64,000 nt of DNA from Cristatella mucedo. Its lineage: Eukaryota; Bryozoa; Phylactolaemata; Cristatellidae. The stretch is from NCBI GenBank assembly GCA_009760855.2, contig WPIO01000037.1:604001-668000 (forward strand), given 5' to 3'. The notes beneath the pieces are model-generated. The model saw only the letters and a program-made list of their open reading frames with translations. It was not told the origin of the DNA and made no database searches. Positions within the stretch are counted from its first letter, which is position 1. Each line of letters begins with the position of its first letter. The position numbers and the translations under genes were made by a program. Positions 33,850 to 44,100 of this stretch are shown here, piece by piece.

Positions 33850-34640
33850 TTAATCACTTGCAACTCCTCTCTAACAAAACTTCTTTTAACATCATTTACC
33901 CAATAACGCGACGGTTGTTCTTGCAATACCATTATTTTAACAATAGTATGTTTAGTTAAGCTCCACATCGCGTCTGTAGCTCTTCTTCTTTTTTCATCTT
34001 CTACTTCACCGGTTCTAGTAAATATCTAACAGTTGTTCCAAGTTCTAGCAACTTCTCTTGTTCTCCTACTTTACTATGGTATTTTTGCTTCTTTAGTTTT
34101 ACTATTTCTTTTTTTATTGCTTTAATAGGTTTTTCACCAGTTGCTTTTGTATTACTATTATTTAGAGAATCAATAATCTTTGGTAAATTATAAATCCACT
34201 CTTTGTTTCTAGTATAATCTCCTTAAATAATGTTTTCTAATTATTTTTCATAGTGTGCAATAAGCTCTCTCTCAGCTACTGTTCTATTTATTCTTTCAAC
34301 TAATGCAACATTCTTTTTACTTTTAACTTCTATAACACGTTTTTCCCGTCCTTTCTTTTCCTTAGCAAACTCTCCTTTAAACTCTGATCCAGGATCTACT
34401 GTTATCTTCTTTGGCCATTTCAAAGGTCCTTTACTATAAATATCTATTATTGATTGTATTACTTCTTTAGAAGACCTTGTTGTAAGTGGTTTTGAATCTT
34501 CATATCTACTAGCAACATAAATAACACTCAAAGCGTATTTATATCCAGAATCATTTGGCATTTATAAAATGTCTGCTTAAAGATTTTCATTAGGTTCAAC
34601 AATAATAAAAAACCTTGTAGAATATTCTTAGGTCTTGGTT
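33850..34640 (-). pseudogene. rve-superfamily integrase, Polinton type, decayed
   Basis: DDE-type integrase that would insert the element into host DNA. The first Asp is in ADIL (about 34570), the second in VDPGSEF, the Glu in ALVERINRT. The C-terminal block RYWVNDVKRSFVREELQV, typical of Polinton integrases, is at the 3' end in another frame, and AMWSLTKHTIVKI precedes it. Stops and frameshifts separate the catalytic Asp region, the core and the tail. An upstream frame to 34824 may hold its N-terminal remnant. Position near one edge of the block fits the usual Polinton layout. Confidence 0.92.
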
Positions 34641-34808
34641 TGAATACTTGGCTTATATCTGAGTCAGGATTGAATTGGCCTTCTTTTTTCTTTCTTTTAG
34701 AGTTAAAAATGACATTCATAGAGAACGGAAATATTTTGTGACACGTGTTTAAATACATTAAATGAAACTTAATACCTTGAATCAGGTCATCCTTATTGTA
34801 AACAACCA

Positions 34809-35136
34809 AAAAGAAAGAGACCAAAACAAAAGTATGAAATACCTTGCGATACCTGTGATTTAGATATGAATGAAACTGAATTTGATTCTAGTCTTTTACG
34901 ATATGATACAAGTATAATTTGTTCATATTGCAACACAAATTCTAGTACATTTAAAAAGAGAGACTAAATTATATTCATTAGTTAAGAAACACTTAAAAAA
35001 GGATGTTGTTCTACTTCATGTTTACATCATTGTCTAGACCATGAAGCTATTTGTGCTATTTCAAAACTATTCCCACTAGTTAAAGGTAAACGTAAAGCAA
35101 CTAAGTTAAAAGAGTTGATTGTTCTAATTGTTCATT
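34809..35136 (+). pseudogene. Cys-rich zinc-ribbon-like protein remnant
   Basis: The plus frame shows IPCDTCDLDM, then IICSYCNTN (two CxxC pairs), and after a frame change CCSTSCLHHCLDHEAIC, suggesting metal binding. It is not assigned to a family. Several stops. Confidence 0.45.
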
Positions 35137-36003
35137 TATATTTCTCGAGAGGTTACATAACTAACCAAGAGGTTTACCTTTAAATTTCCAAGCTTTTCAA
35201 TGAAGCAAAAATGAGTAGATAATCTACTAAAATAAGCATAATATTTTAAGCCGACTCCACCACTCGGAGAAGTATTCATAGCTCTCATTTCACCAGATGC
35301 AACAGTTGTACCATTACTAGGCCTAAGAAATACACAATTAGATACTCCCACAACCATAACACTTAATATCATTATAGGTGATGCTGTATTTGTCCATGAA
35401 TAAGATGTTGATAGATTTATAATTGAATTCAATGCTTTAGGATTCATTGAGATTGATACTTCTTCTGTTATTTTTTTAACTGTTTTGTCTACATAAGATT
35501 TATTTGCAACATCACTAGGATTAACAGGATCTGCAACATTTTTTATTGAATTTCCATCCATTTCAATATTTGTTGTTGAAGGAAATGCTATTAGTGATAC
35601 ATCTTGTTTCATTTCCCATAAGTAACGCGATAATCATCATTTAATACAACTGGATTACCATTACCTGAATTCCAATAAGTAGATGTCACAGCATAACTAT
35701 TCATGTTTAAATCCCCTAACATCGTATCACCTGTTTTTTAAAATAATTATTTATTTGACTAACATGAACGCCATCACTATGATTTACCCCTGCACCAAGA
35801 TTTTTAATAGGTTTACCAGCAAGATTCAATGATGCTCCTGAATTAACAACAAAGTTTGCATCTGCATAAGATTTTGTTACTGCATCCCTAACAATTATTG
35901 GATCAGCCAAATTTATAACTCTATTTCCATTTGCAATAGGATCTGATAACATATATCCATTAATTTTAGAAACATAATCAGCTGAATTAAACTTTGCACT
36001 CAT
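35136..36003 (-). pseudogene. fibre-like protein with phage-tail-type repeats (copy 1)
   Basis: The N part holds repeats of the form NLADPIIVRDAVTKSYADAN and NLGAGVNHSDGVHVSQI; a central piece in another frame has GDTMLGDLNMNSY; the C part restarts with IKNVADPVNPSDVANKSYVD and ends in a globular region. The pattern G.TM.G.L.MN..I.NL..P....DA..K.Y.D is the signature of bacteriophage tail-fibre repeats. Two frameshifts break it near 35610 and 35720. Presumed virion attachment protein; inference only. Confidence 0.75.
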
Positions 36004-36400
36004 CTATATAATTATTGATCAATACTTTACTTATTTCTAGAACTTCTCTAACTATTGGGACTATTCTTGCAAATCTACCATAATCTTCTTCTTCTACTAC
36101 TTGTATTTCTACTTTTTTATATAATATTTTATGCTAAAACCATGACTCTTTTTATATTTTCTATATATTTCCTATATTTATATTATATATATGACTTCTT
36201 TTTATATTTATATTTAAATTTTATTCTTTTTACATTTTAAAAACAACCATAATCAGAAATTATATCAAATTCAAAATCATAGTATTTCTCATCCTTAAGA
36301 AGTAACATAAATAGCGGTATTCTTATTGGCATGTCTCCAAGATTTATGTCATCAATATCAATAATATATAAAGATAAAGATTGCTCTAGAAATCCGTTTC
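36003..36400 (-). pseudogene. unidentified short frames
   Basis: Minus-strand frames at 36241-36400 (INLGDMPIRIPLFMLLLKDE..., ending DYGCF stop) and 36003-36120 (EEEDYGRFARIVPIVREVLE). Coding-like but unidentified; separated by a run of A/T. Confidence 0.35.
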
Positions 36401-36410
36401 TTCTTTCTAT

Positions 36411-37030
36411 TTAATTCTTAAATGGATCAAATAAATCACAATCTAAACTAATCCATCTTATTCCCTTATTATCTTGCAATATCATTATATTCCATGCTTT
36501 ATAAATTCTAGTTAAATACATAGCTTTTTCTATTGCTTCATATCTTGTTCCACCAACATCGGAAGCGTCAAATGATCCTTGTTGATTTGAGTTGAAACCT
36601 AATATAACTCCAATTGAATTTATTACTCCAGAAGCATTGCTTCCAAGTAAAACAACATAATCTGGTGTTACTTGCATTATAATATTTTACCTGTATCAAC
36701 ACTAAGTTTTATTCCACTACTATTTCTAGCATTAGAATTGTAAAAAGCGCTATTTTTAGCTAAGCCATTATTAAGAGCACCAATGATCTTACTGTTATCC
36801 TAATACCCTTGTGGAATTGTTATAGAGAAAGCTGATACACTTGTACGGTTTGGTTTATACCAAAGCATATCATTTACACCAGTAGTAACATTTGATATTG
36901 TTCTATTTAAATAAGTAAACTCTACTCTATGTAAACCAATTTTATTATAACCTGAAACATATCCAAGAATAATTGATGGAACTAATGTTTTTGATTCTGA
37001 ACTGCTTGCTCCAATTAATCTTATAGACAT
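36411..37030 (-). pseudogene. putative virion structural protein, split
   Basis: Two frames, 76 residues (from ATG near 37030: MSIRLIGASSSES, GLHRVEFTYLNR) and 88 residues (VGGTRYEAIEKAMYLTRIYK), joined by a readable intermediate with stops. Composition (beta-rich, hydrophobic/polar alternation, SITIPQGY segment) resembles small virion proteins but I do not recognise the family. Confidence 0.4.
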
Positions 37031-37042
37031 TTTCTTACATTA

Positions 37043-37899
37043 AACTTCAAGAATGTCTATAACAACTGTAAGTTGTTGCGAACTAAAATCTAATACTTTT
37101 AAATTCTGATCAGTAACAGTAATTATGATATCAGAAATAGAATCGCTGGAAATATTAAGATATTCAATCGTATTTGGTTCATGTACCACTTTTTCCAATG
37201 GGTAGAAATTGAAAGTAAAACTTCTGAATATATGAGTTTCCTTTCCATTTATAAAAATTGTTCCACTAGCAACTATATTACAATTTATAAGTATAAGATT
37301 TAGATCAGAAACAAAAACTTCTTTTTTAAAAGTAAACTTATCAGTAGGTGTGCAAAACACTTTATTTGTTATACTTGGATACATTGTTTAAAAGTTTTGA
37401 TCAGTTGTATAAGCAGAACTAGTAGAACAAAATATACTAGAAATACTAGATTTACTAGCAAGAAATTTCCGACCAACAGGCATTTTAATCAAAGAATTAG
37501 AAGTAGCAGTATCAACACCTAGTTCAAATTTATCTGTAGTTGCACCTGATTGTGTAATAGAGTTATGAATCATATCTACAATACCAATATTCATATAATC
37601 TGAGATTTCAGAATAAATTCCAGGTCTTATTATTATTGTTTGTTCTGATCCATCAGAAACTCTATCAACAAAAGTATTATTAGTATCTTTAATATTTCTA
37701 ATAGAGTTAATTCCAACAAACTTCTTAAAACAAATCTTAAAATATATTTCCTAATAAAGTTGGTTTGTCAATGTGAGTCTTAATATGATTAGTATTTCCA
37801 GTTATATTAAATACATATCCTTCTTTACTTGGTTGACTAGATTTTCTAATACTTTCAACACTTTCAAATATATCATCAACACTTTTCAATAAATCACTC
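37043..37899 (-). pseudogene. putative jelly-roll-like or capsid-associated protein, split
   Basis: It starts MSDLLKSVDDIFESVES at 37899, continues through SDGSEQTIIIRPGIYSE in another frame, then IKMPVGRKFLASKSS, and ends in a beta-rich segment (TVTDQNLKVLDFSSQQLTVV). The closing segment resembles the C-terminal strands of minor capsid (penton-like) proteins, but this is inference from pattern only. Frameshifts near 37745 and a stop near 37387. Confidence 0.4.
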
Positions 37900-37920
37900 A
37901 TTTCTATATATCATATAAAA

Positions 37921-38479
37921 GTTTATTTATCTTTGAAACATAAGACTTTGGAACTTTTCTAGACCTAGCAAGATAATCAGCAGCAGCCTTAATAGAATTT
38001 ACAACTCCTTTATTTCCAGCTGCAAGTTTACGAATCCATTAATCTATCTTATCAAAAACTTCTTTTTCAAAGGGAATTACTTCTATTACTTGACATATTG
38101 CTTCTGGCTTAAACTTTGGTTTAAGATACCCCGACAATTTGTATTCTGCTTCTGTTCTTTTCTTCTTTGAATATACTTCTGAAAAGACACCAAAGAGAGC
38201 ACCATCAAATTGTCTTATCTTTTTTTCATAAAGATTTTTTTGTGTAGTATCTCTTACATTACCAGATACTTCGCCTTTAGTAACAAGTTCGAGAAGAATA
38301 TTTTCATCAGTCATTTGTTTAGGAGCAGCAGGAGCAATTGCGAGATGTTCGTCTTCTATTATTTCTCCTATTCTTGCTTTTTTTTTCCTCCTTCGTGTAC
38401 CTGTAGAAAGATTGACATTACGGTTGTCAGCAGTTTTCTTTCTGAAGCAAATCAAAAGAATTTCTTATTTATGGATTAG
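37921..38479 (-). pseudogene. basic unidentified protein
   Basis: A 138-residue frame with an Arg/Lys cluster (TGTRRRKKKARIGE) resembling a nuclear-localisation or DNA-binding stretch, one in-frame TAA at about 38040, and a readable tail (KAAADYLARSRKVPKSYVSK). Function unknown. Confidence 0.4.
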
Positions 38480-39180
38480 CTGAGTAAGTCTTTGCTTGAT
38501 TTTCAATATTTGTCGCTTTTTTATATTTTCCTTCTTCAATGGCAGCAAATGACTTTTTTTACTATATTAGAAATATCTGTAGGTGCTTTTTTTTCTAATA
38601 CTTTTTTCATTTGTTGACTTTGCTCCATTTTAATCGCAAGTTTTGGTCTACATTTTTTTAGTTTATCAATAACAACATGGTAATGTATCTCCGTCAGTAG
38701 CTCCACAAAGTCATAAAGACCATGTGGGTGTTATGCAGGTGAGTTTTGCATAGCGCACTCACAGCCTAAGCGGCTTTCGGTGCGCATTCTGTAGCCAACA
38801 GACTTCGTCTCACGCAACAAAGAGAAAGTGGGAAGCATAGCAGAGTTAGGAGAGCAGTTGAGGTAGTGAGTAGCATGGAAGTAGCAGTTCAGGACCGCTG
38901 AAAAAGATGTGCCATAGTCGGCAGTTGGAGAGTAGATGTCGTTGCGTAAGAACATTACCTGAATTATCAGTTGATTTCTCTAATTCACGTTCATTCAATT
39001 CATGTTCTACTCGATCTCTTCAATTCTTTGTATTTCTTGACTGTTATTAAGTATAGTAGCAAGACGTAAACTTTCCAAGTTAGTAAGTTTATTTTTAAAT
39101 TCTAGTGCTTCTTGAACACTTCCTCTGTAAGGTTTGTTTTTACTTGCGTATAACTTTCCATTAATCATTCCTATATCTAT
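38480..39180 (-). pseudogene. coiled-coil protein interrupted by retroposon C
   Basis: Upstream part reads MINGKLYASKNKPYRGSVQE and LRLATILNNSQEIQRIEEIE; after a frameshift and the inserted repeat it continues (IDKLKKCRPKLAIKMEQ, APTDISNIVKK, AAIEEGKYKKATNI). Charged and helical; unidentified. Confidence 0.5.
38680..38958 (-). mobile_element. retroposon C inserted in Polinton-like gene
   Basis: Near-identical to 27776-28045. On the minus strand it runs from TTCTTACGCAACGACATC to GACGGAGATACATTACC. Flanked by ATG on both sides, a possible short target duplication. Confidence 0.88.
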
Positions 39181-39870
39181 TAAGGATTAAAAATAGTTAT
39201 TAATTGTTGTCCTGTACTATCAACTGACCAAAATCTTCCTTCTAATTCAGTTTTAGTTAAGTCAATAACACAATATCTAAATCTATTTCTAGTACAAGAG
39301 TTAACCCATTTTTTAAACTGTCTCTTATCTATATCATCAACATATGCATCACAAATACATTCAATATATGTATTATATGTATATGTATTATATATTTTGT
39401 TTAAAGATTATAATCATTTTTATATTGTTTCTTATTTCTCGTCTATGAATATTAGTAAATCCTTGAGCAAGATAAAATATTTTCAATCCTTTATGCCTTC
39501 CACAAGTAAAGTAGTCTAAGATTTTTGATTGATCCTTTGTCATCAAATCACCTAGTACAACAACATTCTTACAATTCTTGTAAGAACCAACTTCAGGCAT
39601 TGCATCAACACCATCAACCCAAACATAAGAACGATTTTCTTTAGTCATTGACATAAGTCCACGATATAACTTTTGATTTAAACTTGAAGCAATAATTGTG
39701 CAAGTATCTTAATTTAGAATACCATAAAATATTCAATTCATCACTAACTGTGATTTACCTGTACCACTTTGTCCAAGTACTAATGCTCTAATAGGAACTT
39801 TAGGCAATGGTTCTTTATGTCAAGTATCAACATCCTGCCCAAAATTAAAAGCTCAAACTCTTAACGACAT
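39180..39870 (-). pseudogene. FtsK/HerA (A32-type) genome-packaging ATPase, broken
   Basis: Would pump viral DNA into capsids. ATG at 39870; Walker A LGQSGTGKS; Walker B region NVVVLGDLMTKDQ; then DYFTCGRHKGLKIFYLAQGF and NIHRREIRNN, the sensor/arginine-type motif typical of A32 ATPases. The C-terminal part reads WVNSCTRNRFRYCVIDLTKT and ends IFNP-stop. In-frame stops include several TGA codons before and after the Walker A motif. Confidence 0.92.
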
Positions 39871-39890
39871 TTTTCTATATTATATTAGGT

Positions 39891-40229
39891 ATGGAAATTT
39901 ATTGTGTTAAGTATAAAAAACCAACTGATACAATTCATGAAGAATATGTTGAAGTAGATAGTACAAAAAGATTAAGAGGAATGGTACAAGGTGTTTGAAC
40001 TATTTGTGGAAGTAAACAGTCAATATTTGTTAAACTAAGAAGAACACCAGTTACAGTTGGAGAAGGTGTATTAACACATGGTAAGAAACATGATACAGGA
40101 GTTTTATCACATGGCAAGAAAGGAACAGGAGTTTTATCTCAAGGAAAGAAACTTGGTTCTTGTATAGAAGAAAAGCAACAAATACTTGCTAAATTAAAAA
40201 AGACTATCGACAAACTAAAGACAAGGTAA
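39891..40229 (+). pseudogene. short zinc-ribbon protein (DUF5679-like)
   Basis: ATG then EIYCVKYKKPTD and later TICGSKQ. The layout matches small virus proteins with a YCVKC...GxCxxCG ribbon, with the second Cys of the first pair changed to Tyr and the first of the second pair replaced by an in-frame TGA. After it come three imperfect repeats of the type GVLTHGKKH. Ends at TAA overlapping the protease frame. Function in virions unknown. Confidence 0.6.
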
Positions 40230-40606
40230 AATCAACACCACTAACAGATCTAGGAATAAATAATTATATAACAGAATTAAATACAAAAAATTTTAAAGGT
40301 GTCTTTGCAAGAGATGAACTAACAAAACCTTTAGAAAATGAATGCTTTATTTGTAATACAGGAAAATCAGATCTTGCAATCTATCATTGGGTGGCACTTA
40401 AAATACAAGGTAAACATTGTTTTTACTTTGATTTATTCGGTGCTCCACCAATGCCAGAAGTAATAAATTATTTTGGTGTTATACCAAGCTTTCAAAAATT
40501 TATGCTACAAGAATACAATCAAACAGATTGTGGAAGAAGGTGCTTAATCTATCTAAAACTTATGCAAGAAACAGATTTTGGAACGACAATGCAATTATTA
40601 ATTTAA
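40193..40606 (+). pseudogene. adenain-type (C5-like) virion maturation protease
   Basis: It would cleave virion precursors. Motifs in order: PLTDLGINNYI, FKGVFARDEL, catalytic His in IYHWVALK, acidic partner in FYFDLFGAPPMPEV, and catalytic Cys in NQTDCGRRCLIYL with an upstream Gln. About 130 residues remain, shorter than adenain (about 200). No ATG is seen in this frame: it overlaps the zinc-ribbon frame by 37 nt, so the start has been lost or the two were once read together. Confidence 0.9.
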
Positions 40607-40635
40607 TTTAAACGTTTTCTTTTCCATATATAAAA

Positions 40636-41273
40636 ATGGATAATAAAACATTTGCTGTACTTGAAAATTCTTATGTTTTCATCCCAAAAGGAAAAGCATC
40701 TGGTGCTCATATTGAAGAGAAAATTACTAAAGATTATAAACCTTACTTCAATGCACGGATCAATATCAGTGAAGATATGAGACCTGCGCGAGAAGATATT
40801 GTTAATAAAGTAAGTATATACAATTAATTTATATAGCGCCCCAAGAGAACTTAATCTCTATTCAGGCGCTTCACATATGCCTCGGGGCTCGAGCCCACGA
40901 CCTCAGTCAGACCTTGGTCGGAGCGAGCACCTTAACAGCTAGACCAAACCAGCTCGGCAAGTATGAAAGTATGAAACTTGAATACAGTGGCTATGATTTG
41001 TCTAAACGATCAACTTTTGGTATAAGAATTGCTTTTAGTATTAAACCAAGTATATTCTTTGACCAAAAGAACAAACAACTAAAGTTTACTAGTATTGCTG
41101 ATGTAATTCAAAAACTTGGTAATGACTTTGGTATTACTGGTATTCTTGATGAAAGTTATGTAACTAAAGATAGACATAATTCTGAAGAGAGATTTAATAT
41201 TAGATTGAAATTAGATCAAGTTAAAGTTTATAGTGTTGGTAAACGAAGTAAATTAAATCCGGTTGATTATTAG
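40636..41273 (+). pseudogene. unidentified virus gene interrupted by SINE B
   Basis: ATG at 40636 (MDNKTFAVLENSYVFIPKGK), readable to about 40824, then SINE B, then from about 40966 MKLEYSGYDLSKRSTFGIR to ...RSKLNPVDY stop. Aside from the SINE the frame is open, so the insertion is the main lesion. Possibly a virion protein; family not recognised. Confidence 0.65.
40826..40962 (-). mobile_element. SINE B inserted in Polinton-like gene
   Basis: Full reverse-oriented copy (GCGCCCCAAGAGAACTTAAT ... CCAAACCAGCTCGGC). AAGTAT occurs at both edges, consistent with a target-site duplication. Confidence 0.93.
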
Positions 41274-41325
41274 ATACAAAAACAAAAACAGATAAAACAA
41301 TAAGGAAAGACAAAAATTAGATTAA

Positions 41326-42057
41326 TTAAATGTTGTATATCTTTTTTCTAGTTATATCTAACATCTTATCAACGATTCCACGAGCATATATTTTTATCTT
41401 ATTTAAACTAGCAGGATTACTTACTTTATCTTTTAAGAAATCAGTTGCAAATGAATCACTCAACATTCCACAAATATCTAAACCAAGTTTTTCTTTTGTT
41501 GCCATGATTGCTGCGACGGTTTTTGCATCTTCACGCGCATAATTTGGTTGTCTAGGATCAAGAGCAATACGAGCAGCGGATTCAGCTAAAACTAAATCAG
41601 ATAAACTTTTTATTTCAGTTAGCTTAGGTTCAGACATAAAACTTGTCTCAGTATAAGCATGGTCATGGATCAGAGAACGCTTATCTAAATCATTTAACCC
41701 CTTCATAAGATTCATTCATTCTTTGAGTAAACTTCCACCTGGAAAAAATTCTGATTTTAATCCATTAGGAAGTTTCATGTGCATCTCACGATTACCAGTA
41801 AGTTTTTTGATAAAGTCTACGAGTCCTGAACCATATTTTTTATTTTTTTTTAGTTGTTTAAGACTGAGATTTAGTTGTAAGCCAGTATTTTTAGATTTCG
41901 TCTTTTCAATTCTTGCTAGTTAAGTTTTTGTAACAAGTATTGGAATAGTTCCAGATAGATCACTATTTCTTAATCTGATAGAAATTGGTTCTTTAGATTT
42001 ATGTATTTGATTTACTTGATGGTCTGGTAGAGTTAGTTTTGCTTCATGATAAGTCAT
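41326..42057 (-). pseudogene. virion protein with phospholipase A2-like motif
   Basis: ATG at 42057 then TYHEAKLTLPDHQVNQI, ISIRLRNSDLSGTIPILVTK, a Lys/Gln/Leu-rich module common in Polinton/adintovirus proteins; YGSGLVDFIKK and FFPGGSLLKE follow; then NDLDKRSLIHDHAYTETS, which fits the D..A..HD..Y-type active-site helix of parvovirus-like PLA2 (with Ser in place of Ala). About 243 codons with only two internal stops (TAA near 41930, TGA near 41716). PLA2-like domains help breach membranes in small viruses; activity here is not implied. Confidence 0.65.
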
Positions 42058-42105
42058 TCTATATAAATTGAACTATTTTAAATAGTTGAAAAGTACTTTG
42101 TAGAA

Positions 42106-42545
42106 ATGTCTTTTGATGAATTCAGAGAAAGAGTTATGGAATTATTTGATTTTAATGCATACACTGGAAAATTTACAAATAAAACTAATCGTGGTGGAAC
42201 TGCAAGAGTTGGAGAAGAATCTGGAACAATAAATAGTAAATGATATAGAGAAATAAAAATTGATGGAACAAAATATCAAGCACGTCGTTTTGCGAGGCTT
42301 ATAGTAAATAAAGAAACGCATATCTTTCAAATTGATCACGTCAACTCAAATAGGTCTGATAACAGAATTTCAAATCTAAGATTAGCTACTGCTGCAGAGA
42401 AATGTAGAAATGCAGGATTGAGAAAAAATAATAAATCTGGTTTTATAAGAGTTTATTGGCATAAAAGAGATAAGAAAGGGTGTGCATAAACACGAATAGA
42501 TGGAGCTAGATAAAGTCTTTGATATTTTGACAATGCCGAAGAAGC
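42106..42545 (+). pseudogene. HNH endonuclease with AP2-type domain
   Basis: Selfish homing-type endonuclease. ATG at 42106; IKIDGTKYQARRFARLIV precedes the HNH core QIDHVNSNRSDNRISNLR; then KSGFIRVYWHKRDKKG and, after stops, YFDNAEEAA, the start and end of an AP2 DNA-binding domain. In-frame stops are TGA (42241), TAA and TAG. The 3' end is cut by a LINE fragment at about 42545. Confidence 0.92.
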
Positions 42546-42895
42546 AGCTGTAACTCCCTCCCGACCTGCGTCAGAACATCCCTTGATCGGACCACATTTA
42601 AAAAGAACTTAAAAACACCCCTATTTAAGACAGCATTTAGTGGGTCCCTGTGATTCGTCCTTGATGTGCTTATGCGTGCTGACACTGTGCATGCTGCCAC
42701 TAACCACATTTGCATGCTGACCCTGTGCATGTCACCCCTAATCATGTTATTCATTTTGCTTGTTTATCAAGCATGATTTTACTCACCGTTAAATTGCATT
42801 TCCCTTTGCAGCAAATGTAAAGCGCCTAGAGAGAGATTGAGTTCTCTGAGGGCGCTTTATCAAGTGCATTTTTATTATTATTACTATTACTAGAA
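42545..42895 (+). mobile_element. LINE 3'-end fragment inserted after HNH gene
   Basis: Starts in the last codons of the LINE ORF (AACTCCCTCCCGACCTGCGT) and runs through the 3' UTR to the tail hairpin (AAGCGCCTAGAGAGAGATTG ... GGGCGCTTTATCAAG) and (ATT)n. A 5'-truncated copy. Confidence 0.95.
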
Positions 42896-42993
42896 AGCGA
42901 TCTGGAAGCTATACGCCTTCACTTGGAATTCGCACGATTAAACTTTATTTATACACTTACAGATGATAAGAAATTAGTTCGTTATACAGATTA

Positions 42994-44100
42994 CTAGCTA
43001 TTACACCTCTTTTTCAACTCATTACGCAAGTTCAACATTTTATTGTATATTTCTTGTTGACTTGCTCCTCTAGCAAACATATTGGCTCGAGGTATTGCAC
43101 TTTCACTTTTATAGCCGCAAGATTTACGGCCACCAACAGTACTTGCTTCAACTTTTTTAATATCTCGTTTCAAATCTTTACTATATAAGAATCCTCCATT
43201 TTCTACTAATTTCTTTCCTTGATTTATATACTCTAACCTATTTTTTACCTCCGAATTTTGTACTTTTTCACTTGAATTGATATGAACACCTTTATCTAAT
43301 AATTCTATCATATTTCTTATATCAGTAATAGAATTCTTAAGTCTTTCACTCTGAAGTGATAAAGCACTCATTCTTTGCTCATGTGTATTCATAGGTGGAG
43401 CTCTAGAAGTAAACATTGTTGTATCTACTATTTTCTTAATCAATCCAGCAACCGCTGCTGTTATACTTACAGCTAATCCAACTGTTCCTATTACACTAGC
43501 AATACTAGCTATAGTTACTGGAATAGCGGGCAATATTTCACCTGATCTAACTTCTAAGAAATTCGTTTTCCATGCTAATGGATCTAATTGTGTTGCATCC
43601 CAATTACCTTCCTCCCCAAATGTATCAGATAAAAACTTACTACGGTTAAGATACCAGTCACTGCTAGACTTTTCTGCTTCTAGTAATATTTCATTTATGT
43701 AATAGTCCACCTCTAAACTTGCAACCATCTTTCTTAACCCTTCTTTTTTATCTGCCATTGTTTTCCAGAAAACTTGACCGTATTTACCAGAAGCAATATC
43801 GTCAACAATCTCTTTTGTAAATAGTCCTAAATCTAATAGTCCTGTAACACCCGATAGAAAACCTTCCAGTGCTTTAGTACCAGTTCCAATAACTTTAAAT
43901 GATTGTAATACTTTTGGAACTATCTTTGGTGTTTTGTTTGAAGCTTGTAAAGACAGTTTCATTGCAATCTTAGGTGCTACTTTTACAATTGCTTTTGATC
44001 CTACTTCAGTTGCTGTTCTAACACCTGACACAACTACTTTGTCTGTACTAACTCCTTCTTTTATATCTTCAGCTACTCGTTTACCTTTTTTATTCTTCAT
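42994..44100 (-). CDS. uncharacterised 368-residue protein, intact frame
   Basis: ATG at 44100, TAG at the end, no internal stop; the only full-length gene-sized frame in the AT-rich block. N-terminal 60 residues are basic (MKNKKGKRVAEDIKEG) with amphipathic helices (VLQSFKVIGTGTKALEGFLS). A long hydrophobic segment at about residues 190-225 (PAIPVTIASIASVIGTVGLA, VSITAAVAGLIKK) is likely membrane-inserting. A charged helical C-terminal half follows, ending in NLRNELKKRCNS. I do not recognise a family. It could be a Polinton virion membrane protein; the intact frame may be chance or recent selection. Confidence 0.6.
   Translation of the reverse strand: MKNKKGKRVAEDIKEGVSTDKVVVSGVRTATEVGSKAIVKVAPKIAMKLSLQASNKTPKIVPKVLQSFKVIGTGTKALEGFLSGVTGLLDLGLFTKEIVDDIASGKYGQVFWKTMADKKEGLRKMVASLEVDYYINEILLEAEKSSSDWYLNRSKFLSDTFGEEGNWDATQLDPLAWKTNFLEVRSGEILPAIPVTIASIASVIGTVGLAVSITAAVAGLIKKIVDTTMFTSRAPPMNTHEQRMSALSLQSERLKNSITDIRNMIELLDKGVHINSSEKVQNSEVKNRLEYINQGKKLVENGGFLYSKDLKRDIKKVEASTVGGRKSCGYKSESAIPRANMFARGASQQEIYNKMLNLRNELKKRCNS

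Noticed and set aside
38679-38959. Retroposon C as a DNA transposon with GGTAATGT/ACATTACC inverted ends
   Set aside because: The inverted ends are explained by target sequence in this one copy; other copies lack them, and one has a pentamer tail with 5' truncation.
39720-42245. Alternative genetic code (TGA as Trp) in the virus-type genes
   Set aside because: TGG is used for Trp in the intact frame and TAA/TAG stops and frameshifts are also present, so ordinary decay explains the stops.
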